Shown here piece by piece: positions 28,844 through 36,990 of a stretch of 64,000 nt of DNA. The DNA comes from Mycobacterium colombiense (GTDB lineage: Bacteria; Actinomycetota; Actinomycetes; Mycobacteriales; Mycobacteriaceae), in assembly GCF_003284975.1 (NCBI RefSeq), contig NZ_QMEU01000015.1:1-64000 (forward strand), written 5' to 3'. Under the pieces are notes generated by a model that was given only the letters and a program-made list of their open reading frames with translations, was not told the origin of the DNA and ran no database searches. Numbering within the stretch: the first letter of the stretch is position 1; every line of letters begins with the position of its first letter. The translations under genes and the position numbers were made by a program.

Positions 28844-29074
28844 ATGGCCGACCTCAACTTCGCCTATGACCTGACCCTCGACGAGGCGCGCCGACGCAGC
28901 GCAGTGGTCGAGGCGATGACTGACGACTGGGACCCTATTGCCGTGCTCGCCCAGGAAGAACAGGCCTACGAAATGTTGTACTCGAATCTGGACGACGAGC
29001 AGCAACGGGTCTACGACAAGTTGGTCCGCGCCGGCGTGCTGCCCGAACGGACGGGCGCTCGTGCTGCCGATTGA
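28844..29074 (+). CDS. small hypothetical protein
   Basis: 76-aa acidic, helical protein (rich in D, E, A, Q) without membrane segment or recognised domain; the central part is LAQEEQAYEMLYSNLDDEQQ. Its end overlaps the start of the zinc-ribbon protein by 14 bases in another frame, which suggests coupled translation. ATG 28844 follows GGGAGCG. Function unknown. Confidence 0.65.
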   Translation: MADLNFAYDLTLDEARRRSAVVEAMTDDWDPIAVLAQEEQAYEMLYSNLDDEQQRVYDKLVRAGVLPERTGARAAD

Positions 29075-29285
29075 TCCGACCGCCGACCGTGCCCGCCGCG
29101 CATGGTTGCCCTGCCCGCGCTGCGATCACCGCGCAAAATGTGGCAATTGCCGAAGCAGCCGTAACTGCGATACGCACTGGCAGTATCTCCTGAGCAACAG
29201 GGGCACGCTGGTGCACCTGCAGTGCTCGGATTGCGGTCACCTTTGGTCGACCGACACGCATCGCCGCACGCGCCCCATGCGGTAG
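29061..29285 (+). CDS. small cysteine-rich zinc-ribbon-like protein
   Basis: 74-aa protein with cysteines in CPRC, then CGNC, C and HLQCSDCGHLW, a pattern fitting one or two zinc ribbons. I recall similar short proteins in other mycobacteria but no assigned function. GTG 29061 is the most plausible start and overlaps the upstream small gene. Confidence rests on the ordered cysteine pattern and on typical high-GC codon use. Confidence 0.6.
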   Translation: MLPIDPTADRARRAWLPCPRCDHRAKCGNCRSSRNCDTHWQYLLSNRGTLVHLQCSDCGHLWSTDTHRRTRPMR

Positions 29286-29324
29286 CGGATTGAGCGCCAA
29301 TGACGCTGGCTCTTAGTTGCGGGT

Positions 29325-29377
29325 CTATTCGTCACAGTGACGTATTCGCCACGGCAAGTAATGGGGAGGGGATCGGG
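29325..29377 (+). repeat. 53-bp direct repeat, copy A, with CGTCAC-A-GTGACG palindrome
   Basis: Matches copy B (31231-31283) at about 46 of 53 positions. Contains the perfect palindrome CGTCACAGTGACG at 29330-29342. Copy A lies before the MarR gene and copy B after the SDR gene, so the two bracket the three-gene cassette. Confidence 0.8.
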
Positions 29378-29451
29378 CTCACGACAAGGTCGACCGCACC
29401 AACACCACCGGGGTTGGCTTCAAACGGCGTGAAGGCCGTCATACTGAAAGC

Positions 29452-29961
29452 GTGACGACAAGCAAAGCGCGGGACACATCACCGAAGCGGATGTGGCTAA
29501 CGCCGAAACAGCAGCGCGCCTGGATCACCTACATGCGCGTACAGCTGCGAATGAACTACGAGATGAACCGCCAGTTGCAGGCGGAATCCGGATTGTCGCT
29601 GGCTGACTACGACGTGCTGGTCGCACTCAGCGGTCATCGCGGCGACGGCATGCGCGTCAGCGATCTGGCGGCGGACATCGGCTGGGAGCGCAGCAGGCTG
29701 TCGCATCAGTTGCGGCGCATGGAGGAACGCGGCCTGACCGAAAGGCGGTCAAGCGTTGGTGATGGCCGGACCACCAATGTCGTCCTCACCCCGCGCGGGC
29801 GGCAGGCCATCGACGAAGCCGCTCCCGGTCACGTAGACCTGGTACGCAGGCTGTTCTTCGATCCGTTGCCCGAGAACCTGCTCGCACCATTCACCGCTGC
29901 CCTGGAGCATATTCACGTCAACCTCAACCACAACAGCTCGCTACCACCCGCGCTGAGCTAG
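29452..29961 (+). CDS. MarR family transcriptional regulator
   Basis: 169-aa winged-helix regulator. DNA-binding part: LSLADYDVLVALSGHRGDGM, LAADIGWERSRLSHQLRRME, and the wing ERRSSVGDGRTTNVVLTPRG. GTG 29452 is the apparent start. It is followed by a SnoaL-like gene and an SDR gene, each with a similar AGGTGA-N4-TCAYCT palindrome just upstream, which makes it the likely repressor of the cassette. Confidence 0.92.
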   Translation: MTTSKARDTSPKRMWLTPKQQRAWITYMRVQLRMNYEMNRQLQAESGLSLADYDVLVALSGHRGDGMRVSDLAADIGWERSRLSHQLRRMEERGLTERRSSVGDGRTTNVVLTPRGRQAIDEAAPGHVDLVRRLFFDPLPENLLAPFTAALEHIHVNLNHNSSLPPALS

Positions 29962-29962
29962 A

Positions 29963-29984
29963 ATTAGGTGAAACATCATCTAAT
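29963..29984. promoter_or_regulatory. candidate MarR operator 1 (AGGTGA-N4-TCATCT)
   Basis: Inverted repeat of ATTAGGTGA and TCATCTAAT around AACA, with one mismatch in 9-base arms. It sits between the MarR stop and the SnoaL-like start. The core has the same spacing as the site at 30360-30375. Confidence 0.6.
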
Positions 29985-29999
29985 CGAGAGGGTTGTCCC

Positions 30000-30361
30000 G
30001 TGAGCGATGTCATCAGTCATCTGATGGAAGCCAACCTGCTGGCCGTATTCGACGAACGCGACCCGCAGCGCCGTGCCGAGGCGATCACCGAGACGTATGC
30101 GGATGATGTGCAGCGGATCGACAACGAAGGTACCGCGTCCGGTCATGACGGACTGAACGCCAAAGCCGCTGCGCTGCAGGCCAATCTCGCCGGCCTCCAT
30201 TTCGTCAAGGCGGGTCCGGTCCGCCAGACCCGCGGGCTGGGGCTTCTCGCATGGGAAGTTCGCACCCGGACGACAGCACTGTCGCCTCGGGCTTCGACGT
30301 GGCCGAGATATCCAATGAACGGATCGTGCGGTTGTGGACGGTGTTGAACACGACGGAATAG
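30000..30361 (+). pseudogene. SnoaL-like protein, frameshifted near the C-terminus
   Basis: The frame from GTG 30000 encodes a SnoaL-like start (LMEANLLAVFDERDPQRRAE, ETYADDVQRIDNEGTASG) as far as GLGLLAWEV. After that the family-like sequence ASGFDVAEISNERIVRLW continues in the next frame and stops at TAG 30359-30361, whereas the original frame ends at 30347 in unlikely sequence. One base appears to be missing near 30252-30275. This is either a real inactivating frameshift or a sequence error; the neighbours are intact. The short form would be 115 aa. Confidence 0.7.
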
Positions 30362-30375
30362 GTGATAAATCACCT
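30360..30375. promoter_or_regulatory. candidate MarR operator 2 (AGGTGA-N4-TCACCT)
   Basis: AGGTGATAAATCACCT is a perfect palindrome overlapping the end of the SnoaL-like gene, 46 bases before the SDR start. The six-base arms and four-base spacing match the site at 29963-29984. Confidence 0.65.
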
Positions 30376-30421
30376 GCGTTGTATGCGACGACGCACCCCC
30401 GCTAAAGAACGGAGTCCGATC

Positions 30422-31162
30422 ATGGGACAGCTCGACGGAAAGACGACACTGGTCACCGGTGGAACCTCAGGGATCGGCCTAGCTACGGCCAAGCGGTTCG
30501 TCGACGAAGGCGCATACGTCTTCATCACCGGCCGCGACCGCGCCCGCCTCGACGAAACAGCCGCCTCGATCGGCGCCCACGGAGTGCAAGGCGATATCAG
30601 CAAGCCGGACGAACTGGATATCCTGGCCGCCGAAATCTCTGCGCATGGGAAGGGACTTGACGTAGTCTTCGCCAACGCGGGGGGTGGCGACTTTGCGGCC
30701 CTTGCCGATGTAACTCCGGAACACTATCGGGACAACTTTGATCGCAACGTCGCCGGCACGGTGTTCACCGTTCACAAGACGCTGCCGCTGCTCAATGAGG
30801 GCGCGTCGATCATCCTCGCCGGCTCCACCGCGGCCTCCGAAGGCGTCCCGGCATTTGGCCTCTACGCGGCTTCAAAGGCGGCCATCCGGTCCCTTGGCCG
30901 GACCTGGGCCGCGGAACTCGTCGACCGCAAGATTCGGGTGAACACCGTCGTTCCCGGCCCGATCGAAACCCCTGGACTCGCCGGGCTGGCACCTGGGGAC
31001 CAGAAGCAGGATCTGCTTGACAGCATGGCCGATCAGGTACCGATGAAGCGGTTAGGACGCCCGGAGGAGATCGCCGCCGCGGTGCTTTTCCTGGCGTCTG
31101 ATCAGAGCAGCTTCATGACCGGCGCGGAGCTGGCTGTCGACGGTGGGCAGACCCAGCTCTGA
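30422..31162 (+). CDS. short-chain dehydrogenase/reductase
   Basis: 246-aa classical SDR. NAD(P) motif TGGTSGIG, NAG-type ANAGGG, catalytic S then YAASK. Substrate unknown. ATG 30422 is the family start. It lies downstream of a palindrome shared with the site upstream of the SnoaL-like gene, so both are likely co-regulated by the MarR protein. Confidence 0.9.
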   Translation: MGQLDGKTTLVTGGTSGIGLATAKRFVDEGAYVFITGRDRARLDETAASIGAHGVQGDISKPDELDILAAEISAHGKGLDVVFANAGGGDFAALADVTPEHYRDNFDRNVAGTVFTVHKTLPLLNEGASIILAGSTAASEGVPAFGLYAASKAAIRSLGRTWAAELVDRKIRVNTVVPGPIETPGLAGLAPGDQKQDLLDSMADQVPMKRLGRPEEIAAAVLFLASDQSSFMTGAELAVDGGQTQL

Positions 31163-31230
31163 CTTCGACGTCGCGAGAGGCGTCCGGCTTGCGATTCGGA
31201 TGGATCGCCGAATAGTCATGCGCCCCACCA

Positions 31231-31283
31231 CTATTCGTCACAGTGACGTATTCGTCGCGGCGGGCAGTGGGGAGGGGATGGGG
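31231..31283 (+). repeat. 53-bp direct repeat, copy B
   Basis: Same orientation as copy A (29325-29377), ~87% identical by eye. It lies 68 bases after the SDR stop. No gene starts nearby, so it is not an obvious promoter element here. Confidence 0.8.
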
Positions 31284-31441
31284 ATACCGCGGGTCGGTGG
31301 GGACATCTATCGCTTCGGATCCCCGCCGGCGCTATTGCGTTATCCGCTCCCGGCGATTGGATGGGCAGACTCCGCGTGAAGCGACGGGCGGCGCGAGGTC
31401 GCGTGGGCCGGCGGCTGGGTGAGCGCTTGCGGGATATGGAT

Positions 31442-31461
31442 ATTCGTCACGGGTGACGAAT
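31442..31461. repeat. palindrome related to the 53-bp repeat core
   Basis: ATTCGTCACGGGTGACGAAT has perfect 9-base arms (ATTCGTCAC / GTGACGAAT) and repeats the ATTCGTCAC...GTGACG core of copies A and B. Confidence 0.6.
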
Positions 31462-32143
31462 TGATGTATGCGGGTAGGAGGCAGGAGGGGCAAGTAACCA
31501 CCCGTTGCGCGGGCAACCTGCCGACCGGCGGTCGTTGCTCGGGTGGATCGTCCGGCATTGATCGGCGGTGTCCGGACTGAGCGTCCCGCGATGAGGCTTG
31601 TCGCCGCGGCTGTAGGCGAGGCTGCACGGAGGCGCGGTCGAAGGCCCCAAATGGCTGGTCACCGCCATTCTCGGCGTGAGCTCGCGATTCGCTTTTGCCG
31701 ATAAGCGACATTATGTCAGGTGAACCTATTGTGTACTGCCCTGCGGCGCAACGGGTTCCCCGCTTATCAACGAGGCCCATCATTCCTCGGCGAGATGTGG
31801 TGCTCATCGCGCACACTGGGACTCGCATCCGACGCTGTGGAGGACCGATACCGCAATGAATCCGGTCCGCTCGCGCCCTGACCGGCACCCGGAAATAGAT
31901 AACGGCTCCTGCGTGCACCAAGCATCGGCGAGCAAGCGAAGTCGGCTGGGCATCACTTGTCGGATGCCGAGGTTGAGAATAGGCAGAAATCGAATATGCA
32001 GAGTGACAAGTAAACCCAACCCTAGGTTGCATCGGATGAATCGGACCCGCTCCGGACGGACCGACGGCCGTCAAAGGCGCCGGTGGTGGCATGTGATGCC
32101 GGACGTCTAACTTGCCGTCACCGCGATTCGCTGGACCCTCGCC

Positions 32144-32776
32144 TCATTGTGTCCGGTGGTCTTGCGGGGCCGCGCGCTGACGTTCGCGGCGGCGCGCCCG
32201 AGATGCTCGCAGGTTTGCGGCGTTTCCGCACATCTTCACGTTGCACCACGTCCCGCTGTTGTTTTTTGAGCGGTCGTAAAACGTTCTCCCGCAGAGAGAA
32301 TTTCGGCATTGTTTAATCCGTTTCCACGTGTCGTCCCATTGGCTGCGGCAGATCTCGCTGAAGACGGCAGATGCCAACCAACGCCAGCCGCTCCCGGTTG
32401 GCTCCATCCACAGTGCACCAGAGTTGGACAACGAGAACGTTCCGCAAACAGAGCTGACACAGCGCATCTGTCGCCTATCCGGTGACCTGTTGTTGACCAC
32501 TTTCGCGATCGCTTCGCGCAAGTTCCGCAGTTGGGCAAGGTTCGTTGCATTTAGGGAAGGCGGTTGAGCATCGGCATCTCGCAGGGCCGCCCACTTGGAC
32601 ACCGCACCGACGCACCATTGTGCTGCCAGGTCTTCGTCGGCCAGCAGGTCGGTGTTGTACCCCTGGATGGGGGCGGTGTTGAGGAACTCTTGAACCAACA
32701 CCAGGCCTCCGGGCGCGACACCGAATCTGCCGTGGTGTGGCTCAAACCGTTGCGAAGGCATCGTTGTGAGGCGCAA
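32144..32776 (-). CDS. CGNR zinc-finger / ABATE domain protein
   Basis: 210-aa protein. The N-terminal part (FLNTAPIQGYNTDLLADEDL and following) fits the stress-response ABATE domain; the C-terminus is a CGNR zinc finger with CRNSLCGRTFYDRSKN then CNVKMCGNAANLRASRARR, giving C-x4-C...C-x4-CGN. CGNR proteins are putative DNA-binding regulators. Starts at 32776 or 32761 are possible. There are no close neighbours on the same strand. Confidence 0.82.
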   Translation of the reverse strand: MRLTTMPSQRFEPHHGRFGVAPGGLVLVQEFLNTAPIQGYNTDLLADEDLAAQWCVGAVSKWAALRDADAQPPSLNATNLAQLRNLREAIAKVVNNRSPDRRQMRCVSSVCGTFSLSNSGALWMEPTGSGWRWLASAVFSEICRSQWDDTWKRIKQCRNSLCGRTFYDRSKNNSGTWCNVKMCGNAANLRASRARRRERQRAAPQDHRTQ

Positions 32777-33102
32777 CGCCGCGGGGGTCGCTTGTCTGTC
32801 GGCGCGTTGCCGTGGCAGCTGCCGGCACTGCCGCGGCTAGCGGATGCGCATAGTGCGCCGGTTGGAACACCAGGCCTCCCCTGCTCCAATTATCAGGCTC
32901 AGCGTCGCCGCGCCGGTCCTCGATCCGCCGTTGCCAATAAAGGACTTCCGCGTATCCCCCGGCCGGCTCGGCGGATTGAGCAGCGCGCTCGTCCCGGTCA
33001 CTGCGGTACCTACGCGCCCCGATCATGGGGTCGATACTGAATCCGCCACCGATCGCCGGCAGTAATACCTTTGGGCATGATCAGTCGGGCTGCTGCATGC
33101 TG
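32777..33102. other. intergenic, no supported gene
   Basis: About 330 bases between the CGNR gene and the esterase. Open frames here give no recognisable protein and I see no repeat or strong palindrome. Confidence 0.5.
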
Positions 33103-34026
33103 TTAGGCTGCCGCCGTTTTGGGTCCTAGCGTCGAGCGCAGCCAGCGGCCCATTTCGGCGATGGCGCGGTCGACCTCGTCAACGCGGCCTGCCCCCATGA
33201 TGAACGAATGCTGGCCCTGCTCGACCCGTCGGACGATGACGTCATTGCCTGCCTCCTTTGCCTTTTGGGAGAAAGCGACGGCATCCGAGGCGAGCAGTTC
33301 GTACTCGCCGTAGTACACCGCGAGGGGAGGTAATCCGGACAGGTCGGCCCCCAGCAGGTGTACCCGCGGGTCGGTGAATTCGACGCCGGTTCCGTCGAGC
33401 CAGCACGACCGGAACAACTCGAGCAATGCCGGCGTGAGCAGCTTGTCCCGCTCGGAGTTGCCTTGGATGGACGCCCCCGACAGCGTGACGTCTGTCCACG
33501 GCGAAATGGATAAAACGGCGCCTGGCAGTGCCTCGCCGCGGTCTCGCAGATGCAAGGCGAGTTCGACGGCGAGGTAGCCACCGATCGAGTGACCGACACT
33601 GGCTATGTTGTTGGGGCGGTAGCCCTGTTCGAGCAGCCAGCGGTAGGCGCTTTGCACATCTTCGACTTGCGCCGGGTACTTGTGTTCCGGCGAACGTCGG
33701 TAGTTCAGTACTAACGAGCGCGCGCCTGCCGCCTTCGCGAGGTGCCCGGCTGCCTTCCGGTCGGAATGCATCGACATCAGTACGCTGCCACCCATATGCG
33801 AGTGCAGCAGCACCGATTCGGGGTCAGCGTCCACGGGGATGCACCATAAGGCCTCAACCCCGCCGGCATCCACCTCGGCGTATGTCACCCCTTCGGGTTC
33901 CTTCGTTGCCGCATGGATGTTCTCGGTGACATCGCGAATCGTTTCAAGCTCGAAGTTGGCGTTCGAAGATCGCCTCCCGATCTCCCCCAAGAACTCGGCG
34001 AAATCGACCGCCTGCTTGCCCGCCAT
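33103..34026 (-). CDS. alpha/beta hydrolase (Lip/HSL-like esterase)
   Basis: 307-aa esterase. The oxyanion HGGG motif is changed to HMGG (LLHSHMGGSVLM). The nucleophile motif is GHSIGG, the acid lies in YYGEYELLASD and the His in GQHSFIM. RRSPEHKYPAQVEDV is a typical HSL segment. ATG 34026 has AAAGGAAA just upstream (reverse strand). It is divergent from the hydrolase at 34207, and the intergenic region holds a 14-bp palindrome shared with other genes of the island. Confidence 0.88.
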   Translation of the reverse strand: MAGKQAVDFAEFLGEIGRRSSNANFELETIRDVTENIHAATKEPEGVTYAEVDAGGVEALWCIPVDADPESVLLHSHMGGSVLMSMHSDRKAAGHLAKAAGARSLVLNYRRSPEHKYPAQVEDVQSAYRWLLEQGYRPNNIASVGHSIGGYLAVELALHLRDRGEALPGAVLSISPWTDVTLSGASIQGNSERDKLLTPALLELFRSCWLDGTGVEFTDPRVHLLGADLSGLPPLAVYYGEYELLASDAVAFSQKAKEAGNDVIVRRVEQGQHSFIMGAGRVDEVDRAIAEMGRWLRSTLGPKTAAA

Positions 34027-34067
34027 TCAATTTCCTTTCGTCGCGAACCATAGGATCACGGCCACTA

Positions 34068-34081
34068 TATAACGATCGCTA
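34068..34081. promoter_or_regulatory. 14-bp palindrome, island operator site 1
   Basis: ATAACGATCGCTAT (reverse strand ATAGCGATCGTTAT) lies between the two divergent hydrolase genes. On the reverse strand 17 of 21 bases, including the flank up to TGG, match the site at 38091. Likely operator of a TetR-type regulator. Confidence 0.6.
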
Positions 34082-34206
34082 TCTAATGGCCAACCTGTGA
34101 TCTCCATACCCGCAAGGTATGGCCGATCATCCGATTTGGTATTAGACGACATCCGACACATTGTGAAAACGTGTGCATTGCAGACTATTTCGAGGGGTGA
34201 TCAGGA

Positions 34207-35169
34207 GTGCTGCGTGAGGATGTCGCAATCGATGCCGAAGGAGCCACACTCCACGCGTGGTGGTACATCGGGCGGCGAGACCGCCGAACAGGCACGGCAA
34301 GTCCTTGTGTGGTCATGGCGCACGGGTGGACCTCAACGAAGAAGATGCACTTGGACAAGTTTGCCGAGGTATTCGCCGAGGCCGGGCTGTGCGTGCTGGT
34401 CTTCGACCATCGGGGGTGGGGCGAGTCGGGGACAGCGCCCGGCAAGCCACGACATGAAGTTGACCCCTGGGAGCAAATCCGCGATTACCAACATGCGATC
34501 ACCTTCGCGCAGAACCGATCCGAGGTCGATCCCGATCGTATCGGCGTCTGGGGAACGAGCTTCTCGGCGGCGCACGCGTTCGTCGTCGCCGCGATCGACC
34601 GGCGGGTGCGAGCCGTTTGCGGCCAGGCGCCGTTCATCAGCGGTCGGGCGACCTATGCCAACCTTGCCCGGGTGAACAATCAGGTAGTCGGCCCGGAATG
34701 CTTCACCGCGGACCGGCGCGCTCGCGCTCGCGGCGCCCCGCCAAAGATGGTGCCGGTCGTCGGGGCGGATCCGGCCACGCTGGTGGGCCTGCCTGACTCG
34801 GACGCTTACGCGTTCTTCACCGAGGCGCACACCTCGTTGGACCCACAGTGGCCCAACGAGGTGTCATTGCGCAGCATCGACAACTTCTACGGGTATGAAC
34901 CGGCGCGCTACCTGCCCGACATCACCCCGACCCCGCTGCTCATGATCGTCGGGTGCGAGGACGGCTTGACAGGCGGGTCCCTGGCGGCGGCCGCGTACCA
35001 GACCGCAGCCGAACCAAAAAAGATCGTCTTCGTATCGGGCGGTCACTTCGCGGCGTACACCGGCGACGGGTTCGCGGTGGCCGCAGGGGCCGCGCGGAAC
35101 TGGTTCGTAACGCACCTTGGCGAGGAGAAGTGCTTGTCAAATAACCCAATTCGGCTGAATGAGTCGTGA
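34207..35169 (+). CDS. alpha/beta hydrolase (YcjY/DienelactoneH-like)
   Basis: 320-aa hydrolase. VVMAHGWTSTKKMHLDKFAE holds the HG oxyanion motif, FDHRGWGESG is typical, the nucleophile is Ser in GTSFSA (G-x-S-x-S instead of G-x-S-x-G), and the His is in GGHFAAYTG. GTG 34207 has only a weak ribosome site. The reaction is unknown; such enzymes often act on esters or lactones. Shares its promoter region with the divergent esterase. Confidence 0.82.
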   Translation: MLREDVAIDAEGATLHAWWYIGRRDRRTGTASPCVVMAHGWTSTKKMHLDKFAEVFAEAGLCVLVFDHRGWGESGTAPGKPRHEVDPWEQIRDYQHAITFAQNRSEVDPDRIGVWGTSFSAAHAFVVAAIDRRVRAVCGQAPFISGRATYANLARVNNQVVGPECFTADRRARARGAPPKMVPVVGADPATLVGLPDSDAYAFFTEAHTSLDPQWPNEVSLRSIDNFYGYEPARYLPDITPTPLLMIVGCEDGLTGGSLAAAAYQTAAEPKKIVFVSGGHFAAYTGDGFAVAAGAARNWFVTHLGEEKCLSNNPIRLNES

Positions 35170-35402
35170 TTCCGACTTGATCCCGGTCGGTGTGGCGGTG
35201 GCGCGTTCGACCATTCCGACATCCTCCGTCGTGCGTGTCGGAGGCTGTGAATGCGGCGACGACGGACCCTGCCGCCGCGTGCAAGCACTGCATCTACGGT
35301 GCAGCCGCCATTACCTGCGCACGCAACGAAAATCATCGCTTGCCGAAAGCCGCTGTCCTGGGGTCCATCTTCACGCAATCCAAGGCCGCGTGCCGCATCC
35401 GG
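35170..35402. other. intergenic, no supported gene
   Basis: Convergent gap between hydrolase and TetR genes; open frames look like shadows, and no strong hairpin is evident. Confidence 0.4.
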
Positions 35403-35990
35403 TCATTTGCGTCGTTTGCCCGGCGACAGGAGTTTCTCCGCGGTCTTATTTGCGGCGTCGAGCACCTCGGCCTGCGTGGCGGGGTCCGACATGGCACGGG
35501 AGATCGAGACCGCCCCCACCATCAGCGCGACGACGCTCCACGCCCGGCGCTCCCGGTCCGCGCCGTCGAGAAGCTCTGCCATCCGGGCCGCCATCGCAGC
35601 GATTCTGCGTTCGTACGCCTCCCGCGCGGGTGCTCCCGAGCGCGCCACATCGGCGCTGAGGGTTGGCATCACGCACCCGTCACCCGGGTTGACCACGTGG
35701 TCAGCACTAAGATATTGCGCCACAAAGTTTTCCAACTTGGCCCGGCGCTCGGCTTTCGTTCCCCGCTCGGTGTCAGACACCAAAGGCTCACCGACGGCGG
35801 ACTCGACGATCGCCTCGAGCATCGCTTCTTTATTAGCAAAGTTTGAATAGAATGCCCCTGAGGTCACGTCCGCCGCGGCGGCCAGCCCGTCCACCCCGAT
35901 CCCGTTGAAGCCCGCGACCTTCATCGAGCGCATGCCGGCACGGAGTAACGCGGCGCGCGCCTTCGCCTTTTGGTCTGCCGGATATCTCAT
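35403..35990 (-). CDS. TetR family regulator, candidate regulator of the 33-44 kb island
   Basis: 195-aa regulator. HTH: AALLRAGMRSMKVAGFNGIG and GLAAAADVTSGAFYSNFANK; the C-terminal domain fits the TetR_C group of AcrR-like proteins. A degenerate copy of the island palindrome lies at 36009-36022, 19 bases upstream of its start, suggesting autoregulation. ATG 35990 follows sequence without a clear ribosome site. Confidence 0.9.
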   Translation of the reverse strand: MRYPADQKAKARAALLRAGMRSMKVAGFNGIGVDGLAAAADVTSGAFYSNFANKEAMLEAIVESAVGEPLVSDTERGTKAERRAKLENFVAQYLSADHVVNPGDGCVMPTLSADVARSGAPAREAYERRIAAMAARMAELLDGADRERRAWSVVALMVGAVSISRAMSDPATQAEVLDAANKTAEKLLSPGKRRK

Positions 35991-36008
35991 GACATATACC
36001 TTTGTAGT

Positions 36009-36022
36009 GTAACCATCGATAT
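36009..36022. promoter_or_regulatory. degenerate copy of the island palindrome, site 4
   Basis: On the reverse strand the bases read ATATCGATGGTTAC and match ATAGCGATCGTTAT at 11 of 14 positions. It lies directly upstream of the TetR gene. Confidence 0.4.
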
Positions 36023-36023
36023 T

Positions 36024-36920
36024 CTACGCTTGCGAGGTCGGATCGATGGTCTGTCTGGCACAGTCGAGCGCGGCTGTGATGAAATCGTCGCGCGCCGCAT
36101 CCGTGACTGTGGCGTCCCACGCCAGCACCACCCGGCTAGGAGCGAGGCCGTCGGCCGGCACCACCCGCAGGTCAGGCCGCCGGTAGGATCTGGCCGTCGA
36201 CCGGGGCAGCACTGCGAAACCGGCACCGGCGGCAACTAATTCGAGCTTCTGCTCCACCCCTGTGACCGACGATTGCACTGCCGCGCGGCGCAATTCCGGG
36301 CTGGCGATGGCATACCACTCGGGCACCGACGCCGGGTTCTGCAGCAATCGCCGCGGCGCCAGATCGTCCAGCGAGACCGACGGCCGCTCGGCCAGCGGGT
36401 CACCGGCGGGCAGCACTACGTCGCGCGGCTCCTCAAGGAGCGGCGCTGTCGCCAGGCCGGACAAGTCGAATGGCGAGCGGGCGTAGACCACCTGCACGTC
36501 GCCGCGGCGGATCACTTCGGCTTGCTCGTTCCAGTTCACCGGCACGATCACCGTGCGCCGCGTCGGGTCACCCGCCTCGAACGCCCGTGCGGCAGCGGTA
36601 GCCAACAGCCCGGGTAACACCCCGACCGTGACCACGACGGCGGGCGCTTCGGCGCGCGCTAGCCGCTGCCGCATCGCCTGCACTTCCGCGAGCAAGAAAC
36701 GACCGTCGTCGAGTAACCGCAACCCCGCCGGGGTCAGCGTCGTCCCACGGCTTCCCCGATTGAGCAGCGTGGTTCCCAACTCGTGCTCGAGCGCGCGAAT
36801 CTGACGGGACAACACTGGCTGTGCGATGTGCAGTCGTGCCGCGGCGCGGCCGAAGTTGAGCTCCTCCGCCACAGCGACGAAGTAGCGTAGCTTGCGCATG
36901 TCCAAATCTAGTGTGGCCAT
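36024..36920 (-). CDS. LysR family regulator
   Basis: 298-aa LTTR. N-terminal winged helix MRKLRYFVAVAEELNFGRAA, then LHIAQPVLSRQIRALEHELG; the C-terminal domain is a periplasmic-binding-like effector domain. It is divergent from the SDR at 36991, the classical LysR-target arrangement, with a T-N11-A palindrome over its start region. ATG 36920 is given, but this ATG lies inside that palindrome and ATG 36899 (MRKLRYF) is a good alternative. Confidence 0.92.
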   Translation of the reverse strand: MATLDLDMRKLRYFVAVAEELNFGRAAARLHIAQPVLSRQIRALEHELGTTLLNRGSRGTTLTPAGLRLLDDGRFLLAEVQAMRQRLARAEAPAVVVTVGVLPGLLATAAARAFEAGDPTRRTVIVPVNWNEQAEVIRRGDVQVVYARSPFDLSGLATAPLLEEPRDVVLPAGDPLAERPSVSLDDLAPRRLLQNPASVPEWYAIASPELRRAAVQSSVTGVEQKLELVAAGAGFAVLPRSTARSYRRPDLRVVPADGLAPSRVVLAWDATVTDAARDDFITAALDCARQTIDPTSQA

Positions 36921-36933
36921 ACCTAAAGGGTAT
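36919..36933. promoter_or_regulatory. LysR-type T-N11-A box
   Basis: ATACCTAAAGGGTAT has perfect 5-base arms ATACC/GGTAT and contains T-N11-A, the LysR-family recognition pattern. It lies between the LysR and SDR genes, 57 bases from the SDR start. Confidence 0.65.
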
Positions 36934-36990
36934 CGCTGCGGGCCTAAAAGGGTGTTGGACGAGCGAAGCCCCTGCCTCGACCCTGTATGT

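Larger units (their letters stand above)
31163..32143. other. ~1 kb without a supported gene
   Basis: Apart from the repeat copy at 31231-31283 and the palindrome at 31442-31461, I see no coding pattern. The open frames in this stretch show mixed, low-complexity translations with no domain. It may be decayed sequence at the edge of the cassette. Confidence 0.6.

Noticed and set aside
31340..32092. 250-aa reverse open frame
   Set aside because: Translation is low in structure, rich in Arg/Pro/Ser, has no domain and covers a region with repeats; most likely a chance frame in high-GC DNA.
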